Part shown: positions 36,051 to 49,120 of the stretch, piece after piece
How the letters are laid out: every line of letters starts with the position of its first letter
Position numbering within the stretch: the first letter of the stretch is position 1
Source of the DNA: Climacteris rufus
Taxonomy: Eukaryota > Chordata > Aves > Passeriformes > Climacteridae
DNA length: 64,000 bases
Reading direction: 5' to 3'
NCBI GenBank assembly: GCA_013398175.1
Contig: VZRZ01001260.1
Span: 963,047 to 1,027,046 of the forward strand
The notes under the pieces: generated by a model
Told to the model about the DNA's origin: nothing
The model's input: only the letters and a program-made list of their open reading frames with translations
The model's database searches: none
Made by a program: the position numbers and the translations under genes

Positions 36051-39000
36051 GCATCACCACCCTGGTTTTATAGATGGGGCATTTTTTATGACTGCATTGA
36101 TTCAAGGCCCAGTCCTCAGGGTCCCTTTTGGTAGGGCAGCTCACCCACCTTTCAGAGCTTTCCCAAAGAGCCCCCTGCCCTTCATACAGGTGAGAGAAAG
36201 GCATTGGCAGCACACATTTCTGTAATTATTATACTGACATGGGGTGAAAAGTCTATTCACTGGGAAGGTCTGTGAGGCAATGTTTAAATTGGACAAGGTC
36301 TGGGCACAGGCACTGGAACCTCCTTGTGCTTGAGGAGGTTCATCTCAGCAGCACAGAGAGCAAACAATTTGCTACGAGAGCACTTTATGCTCTCTAACAA
36401 TGTTTGTGTGTGTCTGCATAGATAAAAAAACCACTTCATACTGCTGCTGAATGACTTCTTTCTCCCTCCCTATTTGGATTTACTCCAAAGCCAGGATTAT
36501 AACTGCTCTTTGCTAAGCAACAAATACTAACTATTGCTACTTCATCAAAATCCTGCACCGATGCATTTAGCCAGTTTATCAGCCAGGAAGATGATATTTT
36601 CACATTTGCTAGCCTGGAGCTCCACTAAAATTAAGATCAACTGAGTACAGATATAACAATTATCAATTTTCATTCTTGAATAACAGCTTGAAATTGCCTT
36701 CAGGAAAAAGGAGGGTCCTTTGCTTTGGATAAAAAAAAAATTTAGATATAAAATTAACTACTTTTTCTTCCTCAGGCTAAACATGTGGTTAAGCTCACTA
36801 AAATTATTCAACAGCTTTACAGGTTGCATCCCTATTTGCTTTAGCTTTTAGGTTGATAAATGGGTAAGTGGAAAAAAAGCTGTCAGGTAGATTACACTGT
36901 GCTACCACAGCCTGCACTTTTACCTGTCCTACACTAAATTATTTCCTGCAGCCAGCTGAAACTGTACCAAAAGGGGGAAATTGGAAGTAACTCTGAAAAA
37001 ATTCTCCAAAACTGCCGAGGCCACGGTAATCCATTGGATATCAAACATTTAATTCAGAGTTCTGTGCTCTGTTGGTCACAGTGGAAGATCCTCTGTGTCA
37101 AAGCAGTTAGAGTCAAATGAGGAGACAAGAGTTTTAAAACTTGATAAAGATGGGAATATTACAATATCCACTGCTGAATGCCTGGTGCTAAGAGAAATTT
37201 AAGTTTTGATCACATTAAGTTACTGCAAACTTAGAGGTGGACAAAGACTCCAAGTTCCTTTTCTTTCCATGAGCCTGGCACAAATATCAGGAAGATCTGG
37301 TGGCTCCATCTTCCCCAATTCCCAAGCAAACAGAACAAATCTTTTATGTACTTTTTAAGAAAGCTCCCAAAGGCAAAGAAAATCAGCTACATAAGGAGTC
37401 AAAATGGAATAATGAACAAAACAATGGCATTCCCCCCCCACCCCCTTCCTGCTACCTGTTTTTCTATTGAAAAGTGCCAGGTGATTGATTTATTTATTTG
37501 CATGCAAAACGAGTTTTCTTCTGTCATTGGAGAAAACAACACTGTGGGATTTTTTAAAATTTATTTTTCCTTTTGAAGGTTTTCCACTGAACATACCTTG
37601 CATTGTTTTAATAGATCCTGCCAACCACAGCGAGGCAAAGACATGCAACTGAAGTAATGTCATCTCTGGATTGCTTAAAGCTGTACAAAGATTAAAGCAC
37701 CCCAGTTCTACCTTGCTCAATCTGCAAGATTGCAAACTCTTACTTTGAGGCACGTGTGGTAGGGCCTTGCTTGGGACTGTGTATCCCAGGAAAAGGTCAA
37801 AGGCACTGATATCCTGTTGAGCAACATTTTCTATGACTGAGACAAATGTAGCATCAGATGAAAAGGGAGTAGGCTGAGTAAAGGATCAGCTTGCTATCAA
37901 TTTGAAGACACAAGAAAGACAAAGCAATTCCATCAAGAAAAATTAACCCACATAGATAAGAGAGATGGTGAAACTACTTCGAGATATGTTGATAAAACTA
38001 CTTCATCAAAGTGGTAGATTGCCTATAAAATGAAGTCTCTCAGTGAATTTGGACAGCTTTTGTCTTCCCCAGTGAAAATACCTCCACATTAAAATGTGTC
38101 ATTTGTAATTTCCAGACCTAAACTTTTACAGCTTTTTCTTTTTGTAACGCATCATCTTTCTGAAGTTTGAGTTCTAAACAATTGAAGTCAAAACAACATC
38201 AAAATAACTGCTTTCAGGGTTTTTGCTTTTAACTAATAGCAATTCACATTTTCTACTTTCCCCCATCCAAACCCAGAAACACCACCTCATTGAATTGTCC
38301 CGTCCAGCTTTCCCCACTGCAGTGGTGCACAGACATTGCAGGTTTATCTTTGTGCCCGTGGAAAAGAGCAACACACACCTGTAAAGAACCCAACAGGAGA
38401 GCAGGGAGCTTTCCCACAGGCTGGGGTGCTCCACAGCAGCCACTGCAGGAATCTGTGCCCTGACTTTTCAGCTGAGACACAGCACATGTTGGACGTGGGA
38501 GACGACCGAAAAACGAAAATTCCATTTCTTTCTGATTCTAAGCTCTGGATACTGACAGCAACCCAGGATGTCTTGATCTACAAACCTGTTTATCTTGGCA
38601 GCCTCACCCCACTCTGTGCTCGATGGCAGAAAGCAGTTTCCTTCCCCACAATGTGCCAAATGCGTTTCTTGCTGATTAAGCCGCATGGGTGAGAATAATT
38701 CCGCCGTGTTTGAGTAGAAGAATGAGTGGCACCTTCGGGAAGATTATTCAGGAGGGGAACTGTTAAGCTGAAGCCCAGCAGGGCTTTCCCCCCTCCACTC
38801 CACTTGTTCAATAGTGCAGGGCAGCAATTACAGGCACCATCACCAGCTGCTCGGTGCCATTGAGAGCCACCGTCCTGCTGGGCACGGATACGCGGCTCTG
38901 GGGTTGCAATTAACACACCACCAACAGCTCTGCCAGAGCAACCAGCTAGCAGCCACTCAAAAAGGTTCATTTTCACAGTCACAAGAATAAGATGCTGCAA

Positions 39001-40833
39001 AACAATGGTGTACTTGGTAAAAAAATTAATTGGGAACCTCTCTTTAAAGGGGAAGGGTGTCACCTTCGCCTTCGCGTGTCCACACTGGGAGTGTGCAAGT
39101 ATTTTGTGGTGGTGGCAACATTAAGAAATTGTGTGGATAAAAATCATTACACCTGTTATGGTATAACTGGTATAACAAGAGGTTCAGATAGCAAGCAATC
39201 CATGATTCCTCCCTTTGCTGGGGCAAAGCTGGCTTATTCTGCCATGGCAAGAGGCGTGTACCCATTGAGGAATGCCTCCCATCCCCAGTTTTAGCAGGAA
39301 TCAGTCAACCAAATGTTTGGCTCCAGTGAACACCTTGACCATGGGAGATCAGGGCACAACAGCTACAACACAGTCTACAAAGGAGAGCCTTTCCACAACA
39401 GTAATTTTCCAGGAACTTTCAAACTTGTATTGCATCCCCAAGTCTTCTGTGTCTGGAGACACAGACACGCTTAAGCTTTTGTAGGTTAATGCAAAGAGTG
39501 CATGGAATTGAGCACAGCATTAGGATTCAGGCCCCTCTAGCTAACCTGCAAATGCAGAGGAAGTTCAGGATTACTAGCACATAATTGTGGAGTTGGGGGA
39601 GCCAGCCCAGCATTTGACTTTTCCCTTGGTTCGGATTTCCCTGCATATAGAAAGAGTGGGTGGATATGGCAAGACATACAGTACTTACATATCAGCTGAT
39701 GTCACATCTGAATGCAATTCTAGATTTACTATTACAACTCTTCCTTCATCTAGGCAATAACTACCTGCCTGCTAAAAGGCATCAGATTCTTTTATTGTTA
39801 AAATGAAACCGGACCTGGTACCCTGGGGCAACTGATTTCAATCTCCAAGTTCGTATGGTTTTTCTTGCTGACAAGACTGGTTTGAAGGAGAGCCAAAATG
39901 CCAGCAGCAGTTGCCCTTGCTAAGGAGAACTTTGAACGACGTTGTGAGGATTGTTAATAGAGTACACACACAGAGTTTTCTGCAATAAATTCTGGATTAT
40001 AATTGGTTCCCCCAATACTACCCATAGGATGAGGAGGATACAGGAGGCAGCCTGTGTCCTGCTGTGGAGGAGACAAGAAGTCTTGAGTTTTCAGGACAAA
40101 AGTGTCTCCCAAGGGTTGCACTGAGCTGCCAACATCCCTCAAACACAGGAGGCACTCACTGATCATCTGCAGGTGCAAGGACCAGATTTTCATGTAGTCT
40201 AAGGGGCTCCTGCACAAAAGCAATAAAAACTTCATGCATTTTGCTTGTGTATTATCAGTTTTTCAAATATCAGGCCTGATGCTTTTAGGATAAAAAATCA
40301 TACAGAAAAGTCACCAATTCTAAAGGGACAGGAAAGCTGGAAATGGTGTTACCCAAGAATTTTGGGCCATTTCAGGGTAGTGGTGTTGCACTGTTGGTTG
40401 TTACAGCTGTTTCAACACCCTGCTACACTGCCATGTGATGTGCTGTAATAACACAAACAACTCTGCTGTGGATTATGCATGATTAGAACTTTTCCAGACA
40501 GCAGACATGATCCTGGAGGAGCATCTCCCTTTGCTCACCTCCTCTGCTTCCCCTGTATTCCATGGAAATATGTTCTCTGGGGGTCTCTGCAGATTTGTAA
40601 AGAAACTTCATGCCATGCTTACCATAAATCAGGCTCATATTTGAGCTCTGGCTTCTCCTAAAGGAGAATTACAGTTCTTAAAAAACTTTGTTTTTTCTTA
40701 CTACTCAAGCACTGCACTTGCAGAAGTTTACTATGACTTTTCTGTGCTGAGCAGTTGCTCTGAATGATTGCACCAAACAGTTCCAGTTTTTCTGGACCTG
40801 CTGCATTTTTCTACATTTTGCAAACACTTTAGG

Positions 40834-40869
40834 AAAAAAAAAAAAAAAGAGAGAGAGAGAAAAAGAAAA
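40834..40869. repeat. Poly-A followed by (GA)n
   Basis: About 15 A residues are followed by a GAGAGAGAGAGA run and more A-rich sequence. Confidence 0.92.
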
Positions 40870-41184
40870 CCCAGGGCACTATTGAAACCCTTGGGGAGCT
40901 CAAAGATATCCAGGCCCATGGCACCTCTGTCTGTGGGATTGTCTCTGCCCACCCTTGACCACTTCACTCCAGGGCTTTAGTCCTCCTAACTCACCACAGG
41001 GTCTCTTTTCACCTTTCACTAAAAGAACCTGGGAGGTGGAAAGTGCTGCTAAACACTGTGGGATTCCTGCAGAAAAGACAGTTCCTGTTATCAGAGCATT
41101 TTGGATCTGCATGTATGTAAATAGTCTGTTAATAGAGAGCAACAGATGGCTCTTAACTTAGCAACAGAATAAATATAGCCAGTT

Positions 41185-41335
41185 TTATTTGATCTGATCC
41201 GAGGTGGTTGATGAAGCCATTTGTTTACAAGTGTATTTTTTAAACAAGATCATCTGCAGTGCCCAGAGCATTGTCTGGGTGCTCTTTTATTACAGTTTGT
41301 AAAACTCCAAATAAAACAGGAGGCGAGCCCATCAT
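41185..41335. promoter_or_regulatory. Candidate conserved non-coding element with forkhead motif
   Basis: An exact TGTTTAC forkhead site lies at 41222-41228. A GATCTGATCCGAGGTGG segment upstream and AATAAAACAGGAGGCGAG downstream retain CpGs in otherwise CpG-poor DNA. No repeat or ORF explains the block. Confidence 0.25.
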
Positions 41336-43159
41336 TCTTTGGAGCTTTGCCTGTGCAGCAGTAGGGTTCTGGGCACATCACTAAGCATTCAAAATAAAGC
41401 AGAAAGAATCAAAATAGCAGCTTTTCACAGCTATGAATTTGCACTTGTGCTCATCCCCACACAAAGATGACACAGCTTGCACATGGTTTTTACTACTGCT
41501 ATTCACATAACTGAGGGTAAAGCAGCAAGCAGGAAACTATGAGGATGCACTGGAGACGTGGAGTTGGAAGTAGCCTTACACTGTTACACCCACTTTTCCC
41601 TAGTGCTTAAGGTCATATCAAATACTGTCACAGCTTTATATGTGCTGGCAACCCTAATACTCTTATTTATTTCTCTTCCCAGAACAGGATCGTAAATTTG
41701 TAACAGAACATTTTAGAAGAGGCCGAAGAGCATCAGTGAATCTAAAAGCTTCTTTCTCACAGTACTCAAAAACCATGTGGAATTTGTTTACAGTTCTGAC
41801 CTCTGAATTCCCCCCTCAATTCTCTGATCACTTGCTCTGTTTGTGAGAGTCGTGTGGAAGCAGAGCTGCTGTGCCAGCCCCATGTGCACACACACAGTCA
41901 CTCTTTCCACCAGGAGTTGTCACCACCAGACACCTCCCCAGGGCATGGTATAACCATCCTACTTCTAACAGAGGCAGCCAGAGCAGACTCAGAGCAACTT
42001 GTGTACCCCCCAATACAAACAGGATAAACACAACACCCACAGCAGTGGGTGGAGAGAGAGGATGAAGAACTCGTCTGGACTGCACAGGCATTTAGATATT
42101 GGTGCATGAGCTCCTCAGAAGATTAAAACAGAGATGAAGTACAGCCATAGCATGGGCAGACTTGCAAAAACAGTCCTCCTTCCCTACTGTGCAGCCTTTT
42201 CATCAAACCAAGAGCGCATCCGTGCAGACACCCACCTCCCAGGCTCCAGCACTGCAGCTCCTGCACGGAGCTCGCTCTGTGGATGGCACTTTGTGCACTG
42301 AAGAAAATCGTGCAAACAAATGAAGGAACAGACTCACTGCAGCTGGAGGGGACACAGTCACAGCAGCCTCAGACTGAGGAGTTCAGCTCTGCAGCTTTTC
42401 TGGCATCTTGAGCAGGTTTGGCAGCACAGCGCTGCTCCCTCCCTCAGTGGCACCGTGGGTTTCTGAGCAGAGCAGCAAAGCTCCCTCCCAGCCTCTGAGC
42501 AGGATATTCCAGGCTCATCAAGACCCTTCTTTCCCATGTCTGTGTGGTGAGGGCAGCAAGGAGGAGAGTGCACCAACCAGCCCAGCTCTGGTTTGCTTTT
42601 AGCCTGATTTCACATAGAAGCCAGGCTGGGGGATACACGGGGTGCACGTGTGAGCTCCCCTTGCTGCCTCAACATCATCTGAATCTGCTGACCAAGTTAA
42701 ACTAACTCAGAGAGAAAAGCAAAGTGCAATCTCACACTTTAAAAGCCATCAGGGAATCCACAGGGAAAGGAAAACCCAATAAATATTCAAATACAAGAAA
42801 GCATCATTTCTCTCTACGAAAGATCTTTCACTTTCTCCAACACTGAAGCTCATCAGCCACAGGACCCCTGTAAAAGCCAAGCCTTACAAGTGGCATGGAG
42901 ATACCTGTTTTTAAAAAATCAATACTGGCTCCAGTATCAATCCATAGGGAAACACAAAGATGGAAAGGAGAAAATACTGAGCCTTTCATGCCACATCCTC
43001 TGCAGCTTAAAAAAAATAGTAAAATTATTTATCCTCTTGTTAAGACAGTGGAAACATCCATCCCCTTAGAGTTAAGCCAGCAGCAGGATAGAAGAGCCCA
43101 ATCAGCAACACTAATATGAACTCAAGTCCATTCCAAATGTCCTGACCTCAGTGCTGCAA

Positions 43160-43450
43160 GCTCACTCTTGTTCTTCACTGACTTGAAAGAACGTCTGAAG
43201 CCAGGACTTGGCCTCTCTCCCACCCCCTGCTCTCCTCTAAGCCCAGGTTTGTGGAGATTGTCCTTCAGAGGGGAGGACACTTCTCAGAGCCCTCTGTGCC
43301 CCACTGCAGCCTGGCACTGCTCACTGCAGCACCCAGCCCCCAGTGCAGCACCCACGCTCTGCTCCTCGGTGTCCTTGGTGTGTGACATTGGCAGCTGCAT
43401 TCCAGATGCCCCTGGGGACGGATGGCCTCTCCCAGCAAGACAAATTGGAA
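43160..43450. other. GC-richer patch within a 194-codon ORF
   Basis: The plus-strand frame 43168-43752 begins in Pro/Ser/Leu-rich GC-rich sequence and ends in AT-rich sequence, with no domain recognisable. Overlapping minus-strand frames cover the same GC-rich half. I treat it as a chance frame. A donor-like ACAT|GTAAGTTC occurs near 43482. Confidence 0.35.
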
Positions 43451-45070
43451 GTGGCATGCAGAGAATGATTGACACCACATGTAAGTTCTTATTCTGTCAA
43501 AGCCTCACAGTGTTGTTAGTTGTCAAACCCAACCACCCTGCCATTGCTTTGCCACAATCCTACATGATGCCCAATGTCTACCAGGCTTTTCATCTGCCTG
43601 CAACATACCAAATTCCTTTCTCAGGGTTGTACATAGACCTTCTGCATAGCCTAGAGTCATGCAGTTGTATGAAAGTTCATTTGCTTCACAGAGGATGCTG
43701 TAAAAAAATATCTTTTTGCTTGCTGGACCTAGAGGAGAGGAAGCTTTCCTAAGTTGAGGGCTTTTTTAACTAAATGAAAAAAATCTAGGGCAAAACTTGC
43801 ACAAGCTCTACCAAACTCTGCATTTAATGTGCAGGCCTGGGGGGGAAATAAAAAAACATTAAAAATCTGATATTAAATTCTCCCTTTGCAGCCTTCAGAA
43901 ATGCACCTCAAAGTTGAACCTATACAGGAACTGCCAGACCAGTTCAGCTGCTGATCAAAACAGTCCTGGATCCTTCCACCCACACAACCCAACCCTGGCT
44001 ACACACAGAAAGACACCTCTCAGTACTGCCATCCTTGCTGAATGTGCTAAATTTTTGTATTCCAGATTGTCATCAAATGTTACAAACAAAAAACCAACAA
44101 AGACAGAAATTACACAAATATATTGGAACATCGTGTCAATAAAGACTTTCTGCTCATTCAGTTTTGCATCAGTTTGTAGGAAACTACTCAGAGATTTTTC
44201 TAAGTCAATGAAAATACAGAATGTGGCTCCTGTTTCAGATCTGAGAATCTGTTCAGGCTGAACAACTCAAAGACCTTCATCCTTGCTGGAAAAATCAACA
44301 TGGCAGCTACAGAAGGAAGAGAGCAAATACAGTTCAATAGAGGCAATTTGTTCCTTACTCAACCTGTATGTTTTTACAGTTCCCACCGTGCCTGATGTGC
44401 TGGGATGCACCTCCCTGTCCTCACTGAGGGTTCACTTTCAAGGGTTTGAGAGGTGTTGGATTTCTAAGCATTTTTCCAGCCATCATGAAGTACTACAGAG
44501 CAAGTACTACAGAGCAAGATCTTTTTCTATCAAAATAAATCAAAGAAGGTAGGCCTTAAATGCTTGCACTTGAAAGTTCAGTGCTCCACACTTATTTGAA
44601 TGGTAACCCAATCAATTTGATTGTAACTCTTAATACTTGTTGAGTTATGATTCATTTTAAATAAAGAGAAAATAAATTCAAGGGCTCCAACTCCTCTTTT
44701 GTGTAATTTTCTATTAGTTACTAAAAGATCCTCAATATTTCACTTCAAGAAAATCCATCACCTTCAGACTTCTACAACCACTTTTACACCCAGACTTCAT
44801 AGGAAGCTGCAAATATGATGAATTTTGACCAGAAGAAGGAAAAATAAAAATCAAGGCAACATAACAATGGTCAGACCTCATTTCAGCTCCTTGCAAGGGT
44901 CAATGGAAAGATTCCAAGTTAGGAAGAATCAGCTAAATCCTCAATTTGTTCTGAGGTCCTCAAAGTTCAAGGAAACATTTCATATCCCACATGCCCTTGG
45001 CTCATGTCTCTTCCTATCAAATTTGGGTTAGGTTGGGGTAGAAGATGGACAAGAGAGCCTCAGGAAGGTG
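43450..45070. other. Unique AT-rich DNA
   Basis: No recognised gene. A 115-codon plus ORF at 43914-44261 has no known motif. A 14-bp tandem duplication lies at 44488-44515. Confidence 0.5.
44488..44515. repeat. Perfect 14-bp tandem duplication
   Basis: AAGTACTACAGAGC occurs twice head to tail without mismatch and is followed by AAG, the start of a third unit. Confidence 0.95.
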
Positions 45071-45440
45071 AGCACCAGTGGACATCAAGGATTAAGCTTT
45101 CTCCCCTGCATGTCCAGCAGGCTGTGACTCCAAGGTGACCCCTGGGTGCCAGCAGAAGTGTCCTGTGCCGTGCCTGCTGTGCAAACCCCCAGATGTGCCC
45201 ATGCAGGGATCAGGAGGAGCACTGCACAAATTTCAGCTGCTGTGTTGCTCGGTCTGGGAGAGCTGACCAAGCTGCAGCAGGTGGCAGTGCCTGGCCAGGC
45301 TGTGCCAGGGGATGGTGACACCCCAGGGTGCTGGACATTTCCCCAAACCCCTCTCCCAGCACACCCAGGGCAGCAGAGGAGCACAAACCAACCTGGGACA
45401 CCACAGTTTGGGGGTGGAGGAGTGTGCTTGGACTGATGGA
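45070..45440. other. GC-rich patch, overlapping ORFs
   Basis: Frames of 137 codons on minus and 96 on plus cover the same GC-rich, CpG-poor sequence. No domain is seen. Confidence 0.4.
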
Positions 45441-48400
45441 GCAATTCCTGCATCATCACAGGGGATTTAGCAGATAATATTTCCAACGTGAGCAGCATTC
45501 TCTGCCTTTTGAGAAGTCAATCACTGCAGACACCTTAGCACAGTGTTACACTGACAAACCAGCTCGGGGGCACAAGTGGTTCAGACACAGTCCCTGGTTT
45601 TCCTTCCTGAAAAGCCAGGCTGGAATTCTGCTGGGGTCAGTTAAATCACCTGCATCTCAGCCTGGTACCACTCACAGGGTACAGTCAAAACAGGGGTTCC
45701 CTTCCCTGGGCCACCAAAACACTCCATTGCAAAGGCTTACAAACCCTTTTCCTTCTTTTTTTTAATTGTAGCAATTCTATTAAAAGAGATCATAAAATCA
45801 AAAATAAAGCGAATGCAAAAGTCTTATCATTAGTAAAGGATTTAATTAGAAAAACAACTACAAGTCAGGGCAGGAACTGCACCTTGCTTTGTGTTTGGAA
45901 CGCAGCTTGTGCCTCCCCAGCCTCACCACAGTGCAAATATTCAGCTATTTGTTGAAAGAGGGGAAAAAATATGTTCTCTGCTTGCATAATCGGTACTCCT
46001 GAAGCTTGGGGATGCTTGAATTAACACATTCTTGAATTTTAAAAAGCTTGAGTGAGGAAATTCAGCCCACCACCACTTGAGTGCTGTTATTTTGTCCCCA
46101 TGGAACCTCACTGCTCAGAGCAGACAGTGCTTGTGGAACAGGAACCCTGCCCATACCTGGGAAAGTGGCAAATAATTGGCAAAAAGGCTTCAACAGATTT
46201 ATCTTTACTACACCTTGATAAGACGAGCACTTTTGGGATCTCCTGGGGTTTGGTTTTTTTTTTCCTGTTGTTATTCTAGGGTCTTTTTAGATGGTTTGGA
46301 TTTTTTCTATAGTAGTTGGAATACAAAGAAAAAAATTAAAATTTTCAAGGATTAGCTACTTCTGCTGGAAACACTCAGACCTCTTTCTCAAAAGAGCATT
46401 CAGTGTTTTTATGGCATGTAATGAGGAATTCCCTGGGCTTCACTCAGAGTCATGGCTACACAATAATTCCCAAATGAGAAGCCAAGACCCCCAGTGAGGC
46501 AGCCAGAAACAAATACTTCTGGATTAAACAAAAAGGACAGATAGCTGATACGGGAAATTCATCCCAATGGTTCAAGCCTGTCAGAATAAAGAGCCCTGGA
46601 ATATTTGGCCAGAAACTGTTTCCTAGCCTTCAGTGTAATCAGACACCATAGATTAATTGGACCAAGCAATGTGTGTCTTACAAATTTATCTCCCCAACAG
46701 ACAAGGCAGGTATCACACTTCCAGCTATTGATAAAAAAAGTGATTTATCCTTTCCATCCAACACCAGGAATTGTGGGGCTTTACCAGTAACCTTTCCCTT
46801 TACATCCATTTGGTGAGTTCTGGTGGGGGATGAGAATTGAAGTCAAAATCATTCCTAATATTAAATAGGCTAAATTAGTTGATACCACCACCCCAGCTAA
46901 AAATTACAAAGGTATCAACAACCATTACACAAAATTTTCCACAGGACCTTTTGAAGAGATGACTGACTTTACCCATTTCAGGATCAAATTAGTCTGAATT
47001 ATTCAATGGCCCAGAACCACTAAAAGGCAACCAGAGCTTTCCTGTAGTTGGTTCATTAGTGATGGCAGATGACAGGATTCGGTCAAAACTTGATTTTCCA
47101 TAGAATTACCCAAGACTTTACTATTCCATTTACTATTCCAGTTTTAATGGCTTTTGTCACCCCTGTTGGTGCTGTACAGGTGATTTTTTAAACCCCTGCA
47201 CAAGTGAGACGGAAGAGAAAGGACAAGGGAAGAGCTATTCTCACAAGCAGCTCCAGGCATCAAACTTGAGGGACATCAGAGTAACAGTGGCTCCCCAGAA
47301 ATGCAATTTTAGCATTTAACCTACATCCTTATGGGACAGGAATAGCCCCACCTGCAAGCAAAATGCCCCAGGTTACCCTGCTTGTGTGAGGCAGGGCAGG
47401 AAACCAAATCCCAATTTCCCCATGCTCCCAATGAGCATCTTTCAGGATGGATGGGCTTTTCCTCACCAAGCTGTTTGCAGGGAATGTTTGCTGAGCAGGG
47501 ATGGCTTTCTAAAAGTGCTTTATTCCCTCTGACCACATCCAATGAGCAACATTGTCCTGAACTAAAGCAAAAACTTGCTGCAGGGTTTGTTGGAGCAGAA
47601 AAATAATCTTCTTCCCTCCTTCAGCAAGGGTCAGGAGAGATGTTGCAAGTTCTCCTTTTGCTTTCTGGGCCCAAACAAGCAAGCAGTTTTAGAAGAGGGA
47701 GAAAATGGTGAGGTTTCATTCTTCTAAAACCAAAACAAACCAAGGAGAATTGCAGAAGTTGCAGTTGCTCTGTGATGTGCTACATCAGACAGAAACACAG
47801 AACAGACTGAGATGCTTTTTCTTACTATTTTTAGACAAATAAAGCAGTATATGCAGAAGCCTCCCTTGCAGTGCCTGCCCAAGTTTGAAATCAGTGCTCA
47901 GCCCTTCCCTGCCTCTCCCAGCAGAGCCAAAGCCACAGGATGCTGAACTCTTGGAGACTCCATCAGTGCAGTGCAGGTGGAATCAGGCTCCCCATGCTCA
48001 AGAGTTTAACTTGGCTCCCACCAGCAAGTACCATTGATAAATCATTTCCTGCTATCTGCATTTTCCCCAGATGCTGCCAGGTGAGCTACAGAAAACAGCC
48101 CATGCAAGGAAGGAAAATCCCAAATAGCTCATGCTCCTGTGCCAGGTCAGGATCTCTCTCCTCCTGGCCTGTTGGATAGCTTCAGGTTAAATTTCCAGCC
48201 AAACACAACAAAATAAACCTCAATTTCTTCCACTATGCTGCCCTCCATTTGGGGGAATTTTAACAATTTGCTGGTAAATCCAACTCTGAAGAGTTGTAGT
48301 GATGACTAATCACCAACAGACATGTAGTCACAGCTGCTCAGATATTTATTTCTTGTCTAAACCCAACTCTGAATGCTTAAGCACCTTAATAGAAGGAGAA

Positions 48401-48939
48401 TAATAAATACAGTCCAAATATAGGCAGCAATCCAACAGAGCCATCACAGCTCTCTTAAATCCCCCATCTTTCAACAGCGCTCCCTGCAATAGCTCTCACT
48501 ATTGTATAACAAGAATGCAGCAGAAAAGCAGAGTAGGAAGGACTGGCATAGTTGCCATATTTACTGCTTTCACCTACTTCTTTATTGTTTTTAAACTCAG
48601 CACATTCAGGTTTGTCACAGATTCTTTCCCCCTGCACAGCAATAACCTCCCTCTGCTCGAAAGGGGCAGAGATAAATCAAACCTGTCCCAGGCTGCTGGA
48701 CAGGAGGGGGAAGGGAAACTCTGCTGATGAGCCCAGCTTTTTGTCTCACCTTGAAGGGGAGGAGAATCCCATGGTTTGCATTACTCTGGTCAGGACAGAG
48801 TGAGACAGAGCCCAGCCAATGTGTTCCCTGTGAGCAAAAAGCATTGGAGCCAAGGACTCACCCAGGGAACAGCCAGGATGGGCACCTGAGCTTCCTATTC
48901 CCCAGGGAATTGCAACAGAGTAAGGAAAAAACATATAAA

Positions 48940-49120
48940 ATCTATTTATCTGCTGCTAAACAGCTTTGGTTTAATTGGTAGAGCGACAGCTTCATTAATG
49001 GCAACCCCAAGCCTCAAAAATAAATCTTGATTGTACATTCTGCAAATCCATTCATTACCCATAGGGAAATGAAAACAAAGAGGATCCATTTTAAGCTACA
49101 TTTTGAAGTTTCATAGAGTC
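48940..49120. promoter_or_regulatory. Candidate conserved non-coding element
   Basis: Complex AT-rich block with TTTAATTGGTAGAGCGACAG, CATTAATGG and TTGATTGTAC words and an isolated CpG. Part of it resembles a tRNA D-arm, but no tRNA can be built (see the rejected list). An enhancer-like role is inferred from texture only. Confidence 0.25.

Larger units (their letters stand above)
36200..43160. other. Unique non-coding DNA
   Basis: No gene recognised. Simple tracts: C8-A-C5 at 37432-37445 and an A/GA tract at 40834-40869. CpG-bearing patches near 38695-38705 and 38865-38895 and the forkhead-containing block at 41185-41335 are the only stretches that stand out. Short ORFs on both strands overlap and look random. 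Confidence 0.55.

Noticed and set aside
36156..36189. 34-nt microexon between CCTTTCAG and CAG|GTGAGA
   Set aside because: The acceptor is ordinary and the segment lies next to a MIR remnant; nothing else supports it.
48071..48080. Strong acceptor followed 10 nt later by CAG|GTGAGC
   Set aside because: Ten nucleotides is too short for a normal exon; most likely two unrelated chance signals.
48966..49030. tRNA-like string TTTAATTGGTAGAGCGACAG
   Set aside because: It resembles an A box and D-arm, but no B box (GGTTCGANNCC), anticodon stem or acceptor stem can be found downstream.
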